This document shows, piece after piece, positions 8,338 through 17,407 of a stretch of DNA of 64,000 bases; within the stretch, counting starts at the first letter, position 1; each line of letters starts with the position of its first letter. The position numbers were made by a program, and so were the translations under genes. This stretch comes from Stomatobaculum sp. F0698 (GTDB taxonomy: Bacteria; Bacillota; Clostridia; Lachnospirales; Lachnospiraceae), in assembly GCF_030644385.1 (NCBI RefSeq), contig NZ_CP130060.1, forward strand, positions 682,001-746,000, in the 5' to 3' direction. The notes beneath the pieces are model-generated. The model was not told where the DNA came from. It made no database searches and worked only from the letters and a program-made list of their open reading frames with translations.

Positions 8338-9110
8338 AGTATCTCCGCGCTTTTTGTATTGCCGCAGCCATGTATTCGCGGCTTCCGGTGCCGAATGTGC
8401 GCTGGGATGAGGAGAGCAAGGCAGCCGTACTCCTGTTATTTCCGCTGCTCGGCGTCATTGAGGCGGGACTCATCTACGCGGCGGCGATTTTCATGCTGCG
8501 CATTTCGGTAGCTGCGCCGCTCGAGGCCCTTTGTCTCACGGCCTTGCCCCTCCTCTTTACCGGCGGCATTCACTTTGACGGCTTTTTGGACACGGCGGAT
8601 GCACTGGGTTCCTGGAAGGGAAAAGAAGAGAAACTCGCCATTTTAAAAGATGTGCATGCGGGTTCCGCGGCGGTCTTACAGGGCGGACTCATGTTGCTCG
8701 GCGGCTTTGCGGCCTGGCTTACCCTCTTTGAGACAGGACGGCTTCCCGAATATCTGCCCCAACTTTTGCCGATCTTCCTCATGAGCCGCGCGCTCAGTGC
8801 GCTCTCCATCTATCTGCTCCCGAACGCGCGGGGGGCCGGAACGGTGTACGACTTTACCTTGTCGCGCGCCAGGCGAACGGGGCAGCTCCTATCGAGCCTC
8901 TATTTGATACTTGCCGCGGCGGCTCTTTTCGGCACGGGTTCTCTGTTTACGGGCGCTTGCATTTTCGCTGCCGTGCTGCTCTCGGCGGTATATAGCGGCG
9001 CTCGCGCAGCTCTCTCCTTCGGCGGCATGACGGGAGACCTTGCGGGCTTTCTCTTAACGAACTGCGAGGCGGCCGGCCTCATCGCCGCCGCGCTTGCATT
9101 CCGCATTTAA
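8334..9110 (+). CDS. cobS: cobalamin synthase CobS (adenosylcobinamide-GDP ribazoletransferase)
   Basis: Integral membrane enzyme joining adenosylcobinamide-GDP and alpha-ribazole (phosphate), the last step of the nucleotide loop. GGIHFDGFLDTADALGS at about residues 76-92 contains the conserved Asp cluster that binds Mg2+. Several hydrophobic segments follow along the 258 residues. ATG 8334 overlaps the cobU stop (ATGA) behind GGAAGGAGG. It ends the operon; cbiB, cobD, cobT and the other ring methylases are not here and must be elsewhere if the pathway is complete. The rel promoter is embedded in its last codons. Confidence 0.93.
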   Translation: MKYLRAFCIAAAMYSRLPVPNVRWDEESKAAVLLLFPLLGVIEAGLIYAAAIFMLRISVAAPLEALCLTALPLLFTGGIHFDGFLDTADALGSWKGKEEKLAILKDVHAGSAAVLQGGLMLLGGFAAWLTLFETGRLPEYLPQLLPIFLMSRALSALSIYLLPNARGAGTVYDFTLSRARRTGQLLSSLYLILAAAALFGTGSLFTGACIFAAVLLSAVYSGARAALSFGGMTGDLAGFLLTNCEAAGLIAAALAFRI

Positions 9111-9132
9111 AGACCGTATAATCTAAGATTAT
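9094..9132 (+). promoter_or_regulatory. rel promoter with a palindrome over the -10 box
   Basis: TTGCAT (9094-9099) and TATAAT (9117-9122) are separated by 17 bp, a near-consensus housekeeping promoter. A perfect 15-base palindrome, ATAATCT-A-AGATTAT at 9118-9132, covers the -10 and probable start point, as an operator might. The rest of the gap to the rel start (9133-9228) shows only a good Shine-Dalgarno, AGAAAGGGGGA. Confidence 0.6.
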
Positions 9133-9228
9133 TATATAAAATAAGAAGCAGTCAAAAGTCCGCTCAAGGCGGGCAAATTCAGCGCTTGTCCGATCACGGG
9201 CGAAGCTGAGAAAGGGGGACCGGACAGT

Positions 9229-11490
9229 ATGGAAGAGAACCAGAGAGAATTGGAGAAGCCGGCAGAATTTACAGACCCGGATGTACTCTATGAGGAGCTG
9301 ATCGCAGCCATTGAGCGCTATCATCCTTCCGATGACACTGCGCTCATTCACCGCGCCTATATGACCGCGAAGAACGCACATATGGATCAGAAGCGGAAGT
9401 CCGGCGAGCCCTACATCATCCACCCGCTCTGCGTCGCGATTATTCTCGCGGATTTGGAGCTCGACAAAGAGAGCATCATCGCGGGGCTTTTGCACGATGT
9501 CGTCGAGGACACGATACTCACGAAGGAGCAGATTGCGCGCGTCTTCGGGGACGATGTGGCCCTCTTGGTGGACGGCGTTACCAAGCTCACAAACCTCACC
9601 TGGACCAAGGACAGACTTGATATTCAGGCCGAAAACCTTCGCAGAATGTTTCTTGCGATGTCACAGGACATCCGCGTCATTCTGATTAAGCTTGCGGACC
9701 GCCTCCACAACATGCGCACCCTGCAGCACATGAAGCCGGAGAAGCAGCGCGAAAAGGCGAAGGAAACCTTGGAAATCTATGCGCCGCTCGCAGACCGCCT
9801 CGGTATCAGCCGTGTTAAGGTAGAGCTCGATGATTTGGCGCTCCGTTATCTGGAGCCGAAGGCGTATCACGAGATTGAAGAAAAAATCGCGGAGATGAGT
9901 CAAAGCAAGGAGCGCGTCATCGAGAGTCTGGTTGAAAAAGTACAGCACCTCATGAACCGCGAGCAGATCCCGAGCAGTGTGATCGGACGGCGAAAGCACA
10001 TCTTCTCGATTTACAAGAAGATGGTGAGTCAGAACAAGAGCTTTGACGAGATTTACGATATCTTCGCGGTGCGCGTGCTTGTGCAGGATTTAAAGGACTG
10101 CTATGCCGCGCTCGGCGCCCTGCATGTGAGTTTTACACCGCTCTCGGAGCGCTTTAAGGACTATATCGCGCGTCCCAAGCCGAACCGCTACCAGTCCCTG
10201 CACACGACCCTCATAGACCGCGGCGGCACCTTGTTTGAAGTGCAGATTCGCACCTATGAGATGGACAAGGTCGCAGAATACGGTATCGCCGCGCACTGGA
10301 AGTACAAGGAGAAGGCAAAGGGCGAGAATCCCACGGTGACAGGCGGCGAGGCGGAGAAGATGCGCTGGCTCCGCCAGATTCTCGAGTGGCAGCGGGAGAT
10401 GCCGGACAGCAAGGAGTTTCTCTCGGGTGTACGAAACGAGCTGAACCCGTTTACGGACATGGTTTATGCCTTTACGCCGAACGGCGATGTCAAAACCCTG
10501 CCGGCGGGTTCCACGCCGATCGACTTTGCCTATTCCATTCACTCCGCGGTCGGAAACTGCATGGTGGGCGCACGTGTCAATGCGCGCATGGTGCCGTTAA
10601 ACTACGTGATACAAAACGGAGACCGCGTCGAAATTCTGACTTCGCAGAACTCGCGCGGACCGAGCCGCGACTGGCTCAAGCAGGCAAAGAGCTCTCAGGC
10701 GCGAAATAAAATCAATCAGTGGTTTAAGACCGAGCTCAAAGAAGAGAACATTGTGCGGGGCAAGGAATTGCTCGCCGCCTATGCGAAAAGCCGCGGACAG
10801 GATTGGAGCGAGTTAAACCGCCCGGAGTACCAGGAAAAGGTGCTGCGCCGCTATTCCATGCATGACTGGGACGCGGTGCTTGCGACCGTGGGCCACGGCG
10901 GCATCAAAGAGGGCCAGGTCGTAAACCGCATGATCGAGGAGCGGAAACGGGCGCTCGCCAAGCAGATTTCGGATGAGACCGTGCTCGCAAACCTCGAGGA
11001 GAACAACAAGGAGAGCCAGATTGCGACGCTCCGCAGATCCGGAAACGGCATCGTCGTGAAAGGCATCCACGACCTCGCAGTTCACTTTTCTCGTTGCTGC
11101 GCGCCGGTTCCGGGCGATGAAATTGTAGGCTTCGTGACGCGCGGCCGCGGCATTACCATACACCGCACGGACTGCATCAACATTCTGTCCCTGCCCGAAA
11201 TCGAGAGGGCTCGTCTCATCACGGCCGAATGGCAGGTGCCGGAGGGAGAGGAGAATCACTATATTGCGACCTTGCGCGTGGTGGCGCACAATCGCACCGG
11301 CCTCTTGGTTGACATAAGCCGCGTCTTTACGGAGCGCGGGCTGGATGTGAAGGCTTTCAACACGAGAACCTCGAAGCAGGACATCGCGACGATGGACGTG
11401 ACCTTCGAGATCGGCTCCGCGGAGGAGATTCGTTCTCTGCAGGATAAACTTCGGCAGTGCGATGGCGTCATTGACATTGAGAGGAGCTGA
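9229..11490 (+). CDS. rel: bifunctional (p)ppGpp synthetase/hydrolase Rel
   Basis: Stringent-response enzyme that makes (p)ppGpp on stalled ribosomes and hydrolyses it otherwise. Domains in order: HD hydrolase (LLHDVVEDT near residue 87; KLADRLHNMRTL near 154), RelA/SpoT synthetase (RPKPNRYQSLHTT near 315 and EVQIRT near 335), TGS (YAFTPNGDVKTLPAGSTPIDFAYSIH), and a C-terminal ACT domain (LRVVAHNRTGLLVDISRVF). A conserved Cys-Cys (SRCCAPVPGDEI) lies before the ACT domain. 753 residues is standard for the long Firmicute enzyme. A second, synthetase-only enzyme lies at 54.7 kb. Confidence 0.95.
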   Translation: MEENQRELEKPAEFTDPDVLYEELIAAIERYHPSDDTALIHRAYMTAKNAHMDQKRKSGEPYIIHPLCVAIILADLELDKESIIAGLLHDVVEDTILTKEQIARVFGDDVALLVDGVTKLTNLTWTKDRLDIQAENLRRMFLAMSQDIRVILIKLADRLHNMRTLQHMKPEKQREKAKETLEIYAPLADRLGISRVKVELDDLALRYLEPKAYHEIEEKIAEMSQSKERVIESLVEKVQHLMNREQIPSSVIGRRKHIFSIYKKMVSQNKSFDEIYDIFAVRVLVQDLKDCYAALGALHVSFTPLSERFKDYIARPKPNRYQSLHTTLIDRGGTLFEVQIRTYEMDKVAEYGIAAHWKYKEKAKGENPTVTGGEAEKMRWLRQILEWQREMPDSKEFLSGVRNELNPFTDMVYAFTPNGDVKTLPAGSTPIDFAYSIHSAVGNCMVGARVNARMVPLNYVIQNGDRVEILTSQNSRGPSRDWLKQAKSSQARNKINQWFKTELKEENIVRGKELLAAYAKSRGQDWSELNRPEYQEKVLRRYSMHDWDAVLATVGHGGIKEGQVVNRMIEERKRALAKQISDETVLANLEENNKESQIATLRRSGNGIVVKGIHDLAVHFSRCCAPVPGDEIVGFVTRGRGITIHRTDCINILSLPEIERARLITAEWQVPEGEENHYIATLRVVAHNRTGLLVDISRVFTERGLDVKAFNTRTSKQDIATMDVTFEIGSAEEIRSLQDKLRQCDGVIDIERS

Positions 11491-11493
11491 GCC

Positions 11494-12135
11494 ATGGACG
11501 AGAGCAAACTTTCCGTTCTTTGCATGACACTGGGTATGGTGGAGACCAACTGTTACCTGGTTTGGAACAAAGAGAGCAAGGAGGCCCTCTTGATCGATCC
11601 GGCCGATTCCGCGCCGCAGATCGAGAAGGTGATACGCGAGCGGGAGCTTACGCTGAAGGCCCTTCTTCTGACGCACGGTCACTTTGACCACGTGCTCGCG
11701 GCCGATGCGCTGCGTGAGGCCTTTCATGTGCCGCTCTGCGCGGCTTCCCCCGAGGCAGAGACCTTAAACGACCCCGACTTAAACGGCGACGCGCGTTTCA
11801 TGCGGAGCGGACTCCGCTTAAAAGCGGACCGCCTGTTCACGGACGGCGAGAAGGTAGAGATACTCGGCACCGAGATGCAGGTTATTTTCACACCGGGACA
11901 TACGCGCGGCTCCTGCTGTTACTATTTCCCGGCGGAGCAAGTTCTCTTCTCTGGCGACACGCTCTTTCAGGGTTCCTTCGGCCGGGTGGATTTGCCGGGC
12001 GGAGACCTGCCGAGCTTAAAGAAATCACTGGACAGGCTCTTTGCGCTCCCGGAGGATACGCTGGTGCTCCCGGGACATATGGGCGAGACCAGCATAGGCG
12101 AAGAGCGGAAGAGTAACCCGATTTTCTATTACTGA
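11494..12135 (+). CDS. MBL-fold metallo-hydrolase (glyoxalase II-like)
   Basis: Two-zinc hydrolase of the metallo-beta-lactamase superfamily. The THGHFDH motif near residues 60-66 supplies the H-x-H-x-D-H ligands; FTPGHTRGSCCYY, LFSGDTLFQGSFGRVD and LPGHMGETSIGEER supply the remaining ligands. This pattern and the 213-residue length match the YqgX/GloB-like group found next to rel in many Firmicutes. The substrate is unknown; a thioester such as S-lactoylglutathione is unlikely in an organism of this type. It starts three bases after the rel stop, so the two are probably cotranscribed. Confidence 0.85.
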   Translation: MDESKLSVLCMTLGMVETNCYLVWNKESKEALLIDPADSAPQIEKVIRERELTLKALLLTHGHFDHVLAADALREAFHVPLCAASPEAETLNDPDLNGDARFMRSGLRLKADRLFTDGEKVEILGTEMQVIFTPGHTRGSCCYYFPAEQVLFSGDTLFQGSFGRVDLPGGDLPSLKKSLDRLFALPEDTLVLPGHMGETSIGEERKSNPIFYY

Positions 12136-12150
12136 GACAGGGTAAAACAG

Positions 12151-13611
12151 ATGATATCCTTACAATTACAGGACGTCCCCTTTGAACAGGATGTCCGGGA
12201 ACTTTTCATGGCGTTTTTTCCGGGACAGAGCTTCAGTCATGTACCGGAACAAGACGCCATGATTTCTTGTATCATGGAGGCCTGCGCGGAGGAAGGCGCC
12301 GCGCCGCGGCTCGGCAGCTATCGAGCCGAACTGCGGACGGCAGAGGGAGAGGCGTTTCGCTTTGAGAGCGCTTGGATGGAAGAGCGCATCGAGAGCAAGA
12401 ACGAATTGAAGCGTGCGCTCTACCGCGCGCTCTCCGCGCTCACGGGGAAAGAACTTCCCTGGGGCACGCTGACGGGCATACGTCCCGCAAAGCTTGCGCT
12501 CACGGGACTGCAAGCGGGGAAGTCGGCGGATGAAATCCGGGCCGAATTCAAACGCGATTTCTTTTTGAGTGACGCGCGGAACGAGCTCTGTGTGAGGACC
12601 GCCGAAAATGAGCTCCGCGCGATTCGCGGGCTCGACTTTTCGACGGGCTACAGTCTCTACATCGGCATTCCCTTCTGTCCGACGACCTGCCTCTACTGCT
12701 CCTTCCCCTCCTATCCGATCGGAAGTAAGAAGAGCACGGCTTATCTCGCGGCCTTGAAAGAAGAAATACGGCTGGTCGCGAACTTGATGGCGGAAAAGCG
12801 CCTCGACGCTATCTATGTGGGCGGCGGGACGCCGACCAGTTTAAGCGCAGCGGAACTCGAAGAGCTGCTCGGCTTTGTGAGAGGACTCTTTGATCTCTCG
12901 GCGCTTCGGGAGTTTACGGTCGAGGCCGGACGCCCGGACAGCATAAGCCGCGAGAAGCTGATTGTCCTAAAGGAACAGGGCGCAGACCGCATCAGCATCA
13001 ATCCCCAGACCCTAAAACAGGGGACCCTCGACCTAATCGGGCGCTTTCACACGGTGGAACAGTTCGTTGAGAGCTTTCGGCTCGCGCGAGAGCTCGGCTT
13101 TGACAACATCAACACCGACCTCATCATGGGGCTACCGAACGAGAGCGAGGCGGATGTGCGGCGCACCATGGAGGGCATACGCGCGCTTTCGCCGGACGAT
13201 GTGACCATACACAGTCTCGCTTTGAAGCGGGCGGCGCGCCTCAACACGAAGCGCGAGGACTATGCGGATGTGAGCTACGGCGACGCGAACCGCATGGTGG
13301 AGCTCGCCTCTTCCTATTGCGAAGAGATGGGGCTCTCGCCCTACTACCTCTACCGCCAGAAAAATATGGCGGGCAACTTAGAGAATGTGGGCTGGTGCAA
13401 AAGGGGCAAGGAAGGGCTCTACAACATTCTCATCATGGAAGAACTCGAGACCATTATAGGCTGCGGCGCGGGCACAACGACGCGGGTGATGCGCGGCGCC
13501 GGGCAGTACGATCGCCTTGAGAATGTCAAGGATCCCGGACTCTATGTGGAACGTCTTAAGGAGATGCTCGCAAAAAAGGAGCGTGCCCTCGGCGGAGATG
13601 TGCTAAGATAA
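12151..13611 (+). CDS. hemZ: HemZ-type coproporphyrinogen dehydrogenase-like radical SAM protein
   Basis: Radical SAM enzyme of the HemN/HemZ family. IGIPFCPTTCLYCSF carries the [4Fe-4S] ligands Cys176, Cys180 and Cys183 (C-x3-C-x2-C), followed by YVGGGTPTSL and a HemN-like C-terminus (YYLYRQKNMAGNLENVGW). An N-terminal ~165-residue extension before the radical SAM core is typical of HemZ. Oxygen-independent decarboxylation of coproporphyrinogen III is the name-giving activity, but no other haem genes are in the window, so the physiological substrate is uncertain. It lies in the rel-MBL-hemZ run. Confidence 0.85.
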   Translation: MISLQLQDVPFEQDVRELFMAFFPGQSFSHVPEQDAMISCIMEACAEEGAAPRLGSYRAELRTAEGEAFRFESAWMEERIESKNELKRALYRALSALTGKELPWGTLTGIRPAKLALTGLQAGKSADEIRAEFKRDFFLSDARNELCVRTAENELRAIRGLDFSTGYSLYIGIPFCPTTCLYCSFPSYPIGSKKSTAYLAALKEEIRLVANLMAEKRLDAIYVGGGTPTSLSAAELEELLGFVRGLFDLSALREFTVEAGRPDSISREKLIVLKEQGADRISINPQTLKQGTLDLIGRFHTVEQFVESFRLARELGFDNINTDLIMGLPNESEADVRRTMEGIRALSPDDVTIHSLALKRAARLNTKREDYADVSYGDANRMVELASSYCEEMGLSPYYLYRQKNMAGNLENVGWCKRGKEGLYNILIMEELETIIGCGAGTTTRVMRGAGQYDRLENVKDPGLYVERLKEMLAKKERALGGDVLR

Positions 13612-13664
13612 AGAGATAGAGACGATAGGGAGAAGCGCCAATCGGAGAGAAGGAGGGTAAGGCG

Positions 13665-14918
13665 ATGAGTTTAAAGAAGCAGCCGGTCACAGGAATGAAG
13701 GACATTCTGCCGGACGAGATGACCTTGCGGGATTATTTGATCGGTGTCATTAAGGAGACCTACCGCAGCTTTGGTTTCACCCCCATGGAGACCCCCTGTG
13801 TGGAGCACATTGAGAATTTGACGAGCAAGCAGGGCGGCGACAACGAGAAGCTGATTTTCAAAATTTTAAAGCGCGGCGAGAAGCTCCGCCTCTCGGAGGC
13901 GGCGGGCGAGGAAGATCTCTGCGACAGCGGTCTTCGCTACGATCTGACGCTTCCGCTGACCCGTTATTATGCGAACAATGCGGCAAAGCTGCCGAGCCCC
14001 TTTAAGGCGCTGCAGTGCGGCTCGGTCTGGAGAGCGGACCGCCCGCAGAAGGGCAGATATCGCCAGTTCACCCAGTGCGACATCGATATCCTGGGTGAGG
14101 AGAGCAATCTCGCCGAAATCGAGCTGATCCTCGCAATCGCGAAGACCTTAAAGAAGCTGGTTCCGACCAACGACTTCCTGGTCCGCGTGAACGACAGAAA
14201 GATACTGCGCGCCATGGTGGCTTTTGCGGGCTTCCCGGCGGGACAGGAAGACAGCGTTCTGATTACGCTCGACAAGATGGATAAGATAGGCACGGAAGGT
14301 GTCCGCGCGGAGCTCATCGAGAACGGCGCGAGCGAGGCTTCCGCGGAAAAGTACCTGGGGCTCCTTGCGAACCTCGGGAACGATGCGGCGGCGGTGCGCG
14401 GACTCGGCGAGACCCTCGGCGACTTCCTCGAAGCGGGCACCGCAGAGGGACTTGCGGAGATCATGGAAGCCGTTAAGAGCGTGAGCGGCGGCGCGGTCAA
14501 GGTGCAGTTTGACCCGACCTTGGTTCGCGGCATGGGCTACTATACGGGCTCCATCTTCGAGGTTTCGATGGAAGGCTTCGGCGGTTCGGTTGCGGGCGGC
14601 GGACGCTACGACAAGATGGTCGGCAAGTTCACGGGCACGGATGTTCCGGCCTGCGGTTTCTCGATCGGTTTTGAGCGCATCATCGCAATCCTCATGGATC
14701 AGCAGTACGTGATTCCCTCGCAGAAGGAGAAGGTCGCGATTCTGCTCGATAAGAAGCTCAGTGCAGCGCGCCGCGGCGAGGCGCTGCTCGAAGCGGAGCG
14801 CGAGCGTGAGGCCGGCAAGGATGTGCTGGTCACCAAGATGGCAAAGAACAAGAAGTTCCAGCGAGACCAGCTCTCGCAGCAGGGCTATACGGATTTCCGG
14901 GATTATTTTGAGGCATAA
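13665..14918 (+). CDS. hisS: histidyl-tRNA synthetase
   Basis: Class II aminoacyl-tRNA synthetase charging tRNA-His. Motif 2 is seen in SVWRADRPQKGRYRQFTQCDIDILG, and the histidine-binding motif in LVRGMGYYTGSIFEV, with AGGGRYDKMVG and ACGFSIGFER (motif 3) following. A short anticodon-binding domain ends the 417-residue protein. ATG 13665 follows GAGAAGGAGGGTAAGGCG. The 53-bp gap before it has no room for a T-box leader. Confidence 0.95.
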   Translation: MSLKKQPVTGMKDILPDEMTLRDYLIGVIKETYRSFGFTPMETPCVEHIENLTSKQGGDNEKLIFKILKRGEKLRLSEAAGEEDLCDSGLRYDLTLPLTRYYANNAAKLPSPFKALQCGSVWRADRPQKGRYRQFTQCDIDILGEESNLAEIELILAIAKTLKKLVPTNDFLVRVNDRKILRAMVAFAGFPAGQEDSVLITLDKMDKIGTEGVRAELIENGASEASAEKYLGLLANLGNDAAAVRGLGETLGDFLEAGTAEGLAEIMEAVKSVSGGAVKVQFDPTLVRGMGYYTGSIFEVSMEGFGGSVAGGGRYDKMVGKFTGTDVPACGFSIGFERIIAILMDQQYVIPSQKEKVAILLDKKLSAARRGEALLEAEREREAGKDVLVTKMAKNKKFQRDQLSQQGYTDFRDYFEA

Positions 14919-14933
14919 GAGGGGAGATACAGT

Positions 14934-16721
14934 ATGTCGGAGTCAATGAGAGGCTTGAAGAGAACACATCGCTGCGGCGAAGTGGTTGGAGCGGAGCTCG
15001 GCAGTGAAGTCACGGTCATGGGATGGGTGCAGCGCAGCCGCAATAAGGGCGGCGTCGTTTTCACCGATCTTCGCGACCGCAGCGGCCTGCTCCAGCTCAT
15101 TTTTGAGGAGGAGGACTGCGGAGAAGAGGTGTTCCGCAAGGCGCAGAGCTTAAAGAGCGAGTACTGCATTGCGGTCGAGGGACGGCTTGAGCGCCGTTCG
15201 GACCCGAACCCGAAGCTCCCGACCGGTGAGCTCGAGGTGCGGGCAAAGACACTCCGCATACTCTCGGAGTCCGAGACCCCGCCCTTCCCGATCGAGGAGA
15301 ATACGAAGACGCGCGAGGAGCTTCGCTTAAAGTACCGCTTCCTCGATCTTCGCCGTCCGGATTTGCAGGCGAGAATCATGCTGCGCTCCAAGATTGCGGC
15401 GGAGATTCGCCGCTTCATGACGGGCGAGGGCTTCCTTGAGATTGAGACGCCGACCCTGATCAAGTCGACGCCCGAGGGCGCGCGCGACTATCTGGTGCCG
15501 AGCCGTGTCCACCCGGGCAGCATGTATGCGCTGCCGCAGTCGCCCCAGCTCTTAAAGCAGCTGCTCATGTGCTCCGGCTACGACCGCTACTTCCAGCTGG
15601 CGCGCTGCTACCGCGATGAGGACCTGCGCGCGGACCGTCAGCCGGAGTTCACCCAGGTCGATATGGAGCTCTCCTTTGTGAATGCGGACGATGTGCTCGC
15701 GGTCAATGAGAAGCTCCTGCACAGTTTGTTTAAAGAAGTGCTCGGTGTCGAGGTGCAGCTTCCCATTCAGCGCATGACCTGGAGAGAGGCAATGGAGCGC
15801 TACGGCTCCGACAAGCCGGATCTCCGCTTCGGCATGGAACTCACGGATGTCTCGGCGGTCGTCAAGGACTGCGAGTTTGCGGTCTTTGCGGGCGCACTCG
15901 CGGCGGGCGGCAGCGTGCGCGGCATACGCGTGGAAGGCCAGGGCCATATGCCGCGAAAGAAGATTGACGCGCTCGTCGAATTTGCCAAGGGCTACGGCGC
16001 GAAGGGTCTCGCCTATGTCGCGATTCAGGAGGACGGAAGCCTTAAGTCCTCGTTTGCGAAGTTCATGAAGGACGAGGAGATGCAGGCGCTCGTTGCGGCC
16101 ATGGGCGGCAAGAACGGCGACCTCCTGCTCTTTGCGGCGGATAAGAACAAGACAGTCTTCGACGTGCTCGGCGCGCTCCGCGTGGAACTTGCGCGTCAGC
16201 TTGAACTTCTCGACAAGAACGAGTTCCGCTTTGTCTGGATTACGGAATTCCCGCTTCTTGAGTGGTCGGAGGAAGAGGCGCGCTTCAAGGCGATGCACCA
16301 CCCCTTCACGATGCCCATGGAAGAGGATTGGGATAAGATTGACAGCGATCCGGGTGCGGTTCGCGCCGAGGCCTATGACATAGTCTTAAACGGCAATGAG
16401 ATCGGCGGCGGCTCGGTTCGTATTCACCGCTCGGATGTGCAGGAGAAGATGTTCGAGGTTCTGGGTCTCACGAGAGAGGTCGCGGAGGAGCGCTTCGGCT
16501 TCCTGCTCGATGCCTTCCGCTACGGCGTGCCGCCGCACGCGGGTCTCGCCTACGGCCTTGACCGCCTGGCGATGCTCATGGCGGGGGCGGACACGATACG
16601 CGACGTCATTGCCTTCCCGAAGGTCAAGGACGCCTCGGATCTCATGATGAACGCACCGGATATTGTTGAGGAGAAGCAGCTGGAGGAGCTCTCTCTCTGC
16701 TTCCGGGAGAATCAGGCGTGA
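14934..16721 (+). CDS. aspS: aspartyl-tRNA synthetase
   Basis: Class IIb synthetase charging tRNA-Asp (possibly tRNA-Asn as well in organisms that use the amidation route; not decidable here). An OB-fold anticodon domain comes first (GEVVGAELGSEVTVMGWVQRSRNKGGVVFTDLRD in outline), then the catalytic core with RYRDEDLRADRQPEFTQVD, a bacterial GAD insertion, and motif 3 AYGLDRLAMLMAG. 595 residues is standard. ATG 14934 follows GAGGGGAGAT, 15 bases after hisS. The stop overlaps the response-regulator start. Confidence 0.95.
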   Translation: MSESMRGLKRTHRCGEVVGAELGSEVTVMGWVQRSRNKGGVVFTDLRDRSGLLQLIFEEEDCGEEVFRKAQSLKSEYCIAVEGRLERRSDPNPKLPTGELEVRAKTLRILSESETPPFPIEENTKTREELRLKYRFLDLRRPDLQARIMLRSKIAAEIRRFMTGEGFLEIETPTLIKSTPEGARDYLVPSRVHPGSMYALPQSPQLLKQLLMCSGYDRYFQLARCYRDEDLRADRQPEFTQVDMELSFVNADDVLAVNEKLLHSLFKEVLGVEVQLPIQRMTWREAMERYGSDKPDLRFGMELTDVSAVVKDCEFAVFAGALAAGGSVRGIRVEGQGHMPRKKIDALVEFAKGYGAKGLAYVAIQEDGSLKSSFAKFMKDEEMQALVAAMGGKNGDLLLFAADKNKTVFDVLGALRVELARQLELLDKNEFRFVWITEFPLLEWSEEEARFKAMHHPFTMPMEEDWDKIDSDPGAVRAEAYDIVLNGNEIGGGSVRIHRSDVQEKMFEVLGLTREVAEERFGFLLDAFRYGVPPHAGLAYGLDRLAMLMAGADTIRDVIAFPKVKDASDLMMNAPDIVEEKQLEELSLCFRENQA

Positions 16722-17407
16722 ACAACGAAACGATTAAGATTTTGATTGCGGACGATGAGGCGCGCATGCGCGCCCTCGTCCGCGATTATCTGCGGGTCAA
16801 GGGCTATCAGGTTCTGGAGGCGGAGAACGGCGCGGAGGCGCTTTCGGTCTTCGAGCGGGAGCCTGACATTGCCCTCGTGCTCTTGGATGTCATGATGCCG
16901 GAACTGGACGGCTTCGAGACCTTGAAGGAACTGCGCCGCATTTCGGAGGTGCCGGTGCTCATGCTGACCGCGCGCAGCGAGGAGAGGGATGAGCTTCGCG
17001 GCTTTTCGCTCGGCGCGGACGAATACATCGCAAAGCCCTTCAGCCCGAAGGTGCTCATGGCGCGCGTCGAGGCTGTTTTAAAGCGCACTGCGGCGAATCC
17101 GGAGGGCATCGTGCTGGAGACCGCCGGCATACGGCTCGATGAGCGCGCCCATGAAGTCAGCGTGGACGGAAAGAACATAGACTTAAGCTTTAAGGAATTC
17201 GAATTGCTCCGCTACTTCCTCGAAAATAAGGGGATCGCACTCTCGCGGGAAAAGATTCTGAACCATGTCTGGAATTACGACTACTTCGGCGATGCGCGCA
17301 CCATCGACACGCATGTGAAGAAACTCAGGGCCAAGATGGGAGAGAAGGGCGCGTATATCCGCACCATCTGGGGCATGGGCTATAAATTCGAGCCGGAGGA
17401 GGCGTGA
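16718..17407 (+). CDS. OmpR-family response regulator
   Basis: DNA-binding response regulator. The receiver domain has the acidic pair DDE near residues 12-14, the phosphoacceptor Asp57 in [10 protein letters not shown], and the IAKPF lysine motif. A C-terminal winged helix of the OmpR/PhoB type ends in [30 protein letters not shown]. The start is a GTG at 16718 sharing bases with the aspS stop (GTGA), and its own stop overlaps the kinase start in the same way. Target genes cannot be read from the sequence. Confidence 0.92.
   Translation: [229 protein letters not shown]

Noticed and set aside
13612..13664. Possible T-box leader before hisS, aspS or tyrS
   Set aside because: The gaps are only 15-53 bases and contain no GGTGGNACC-type sequence.
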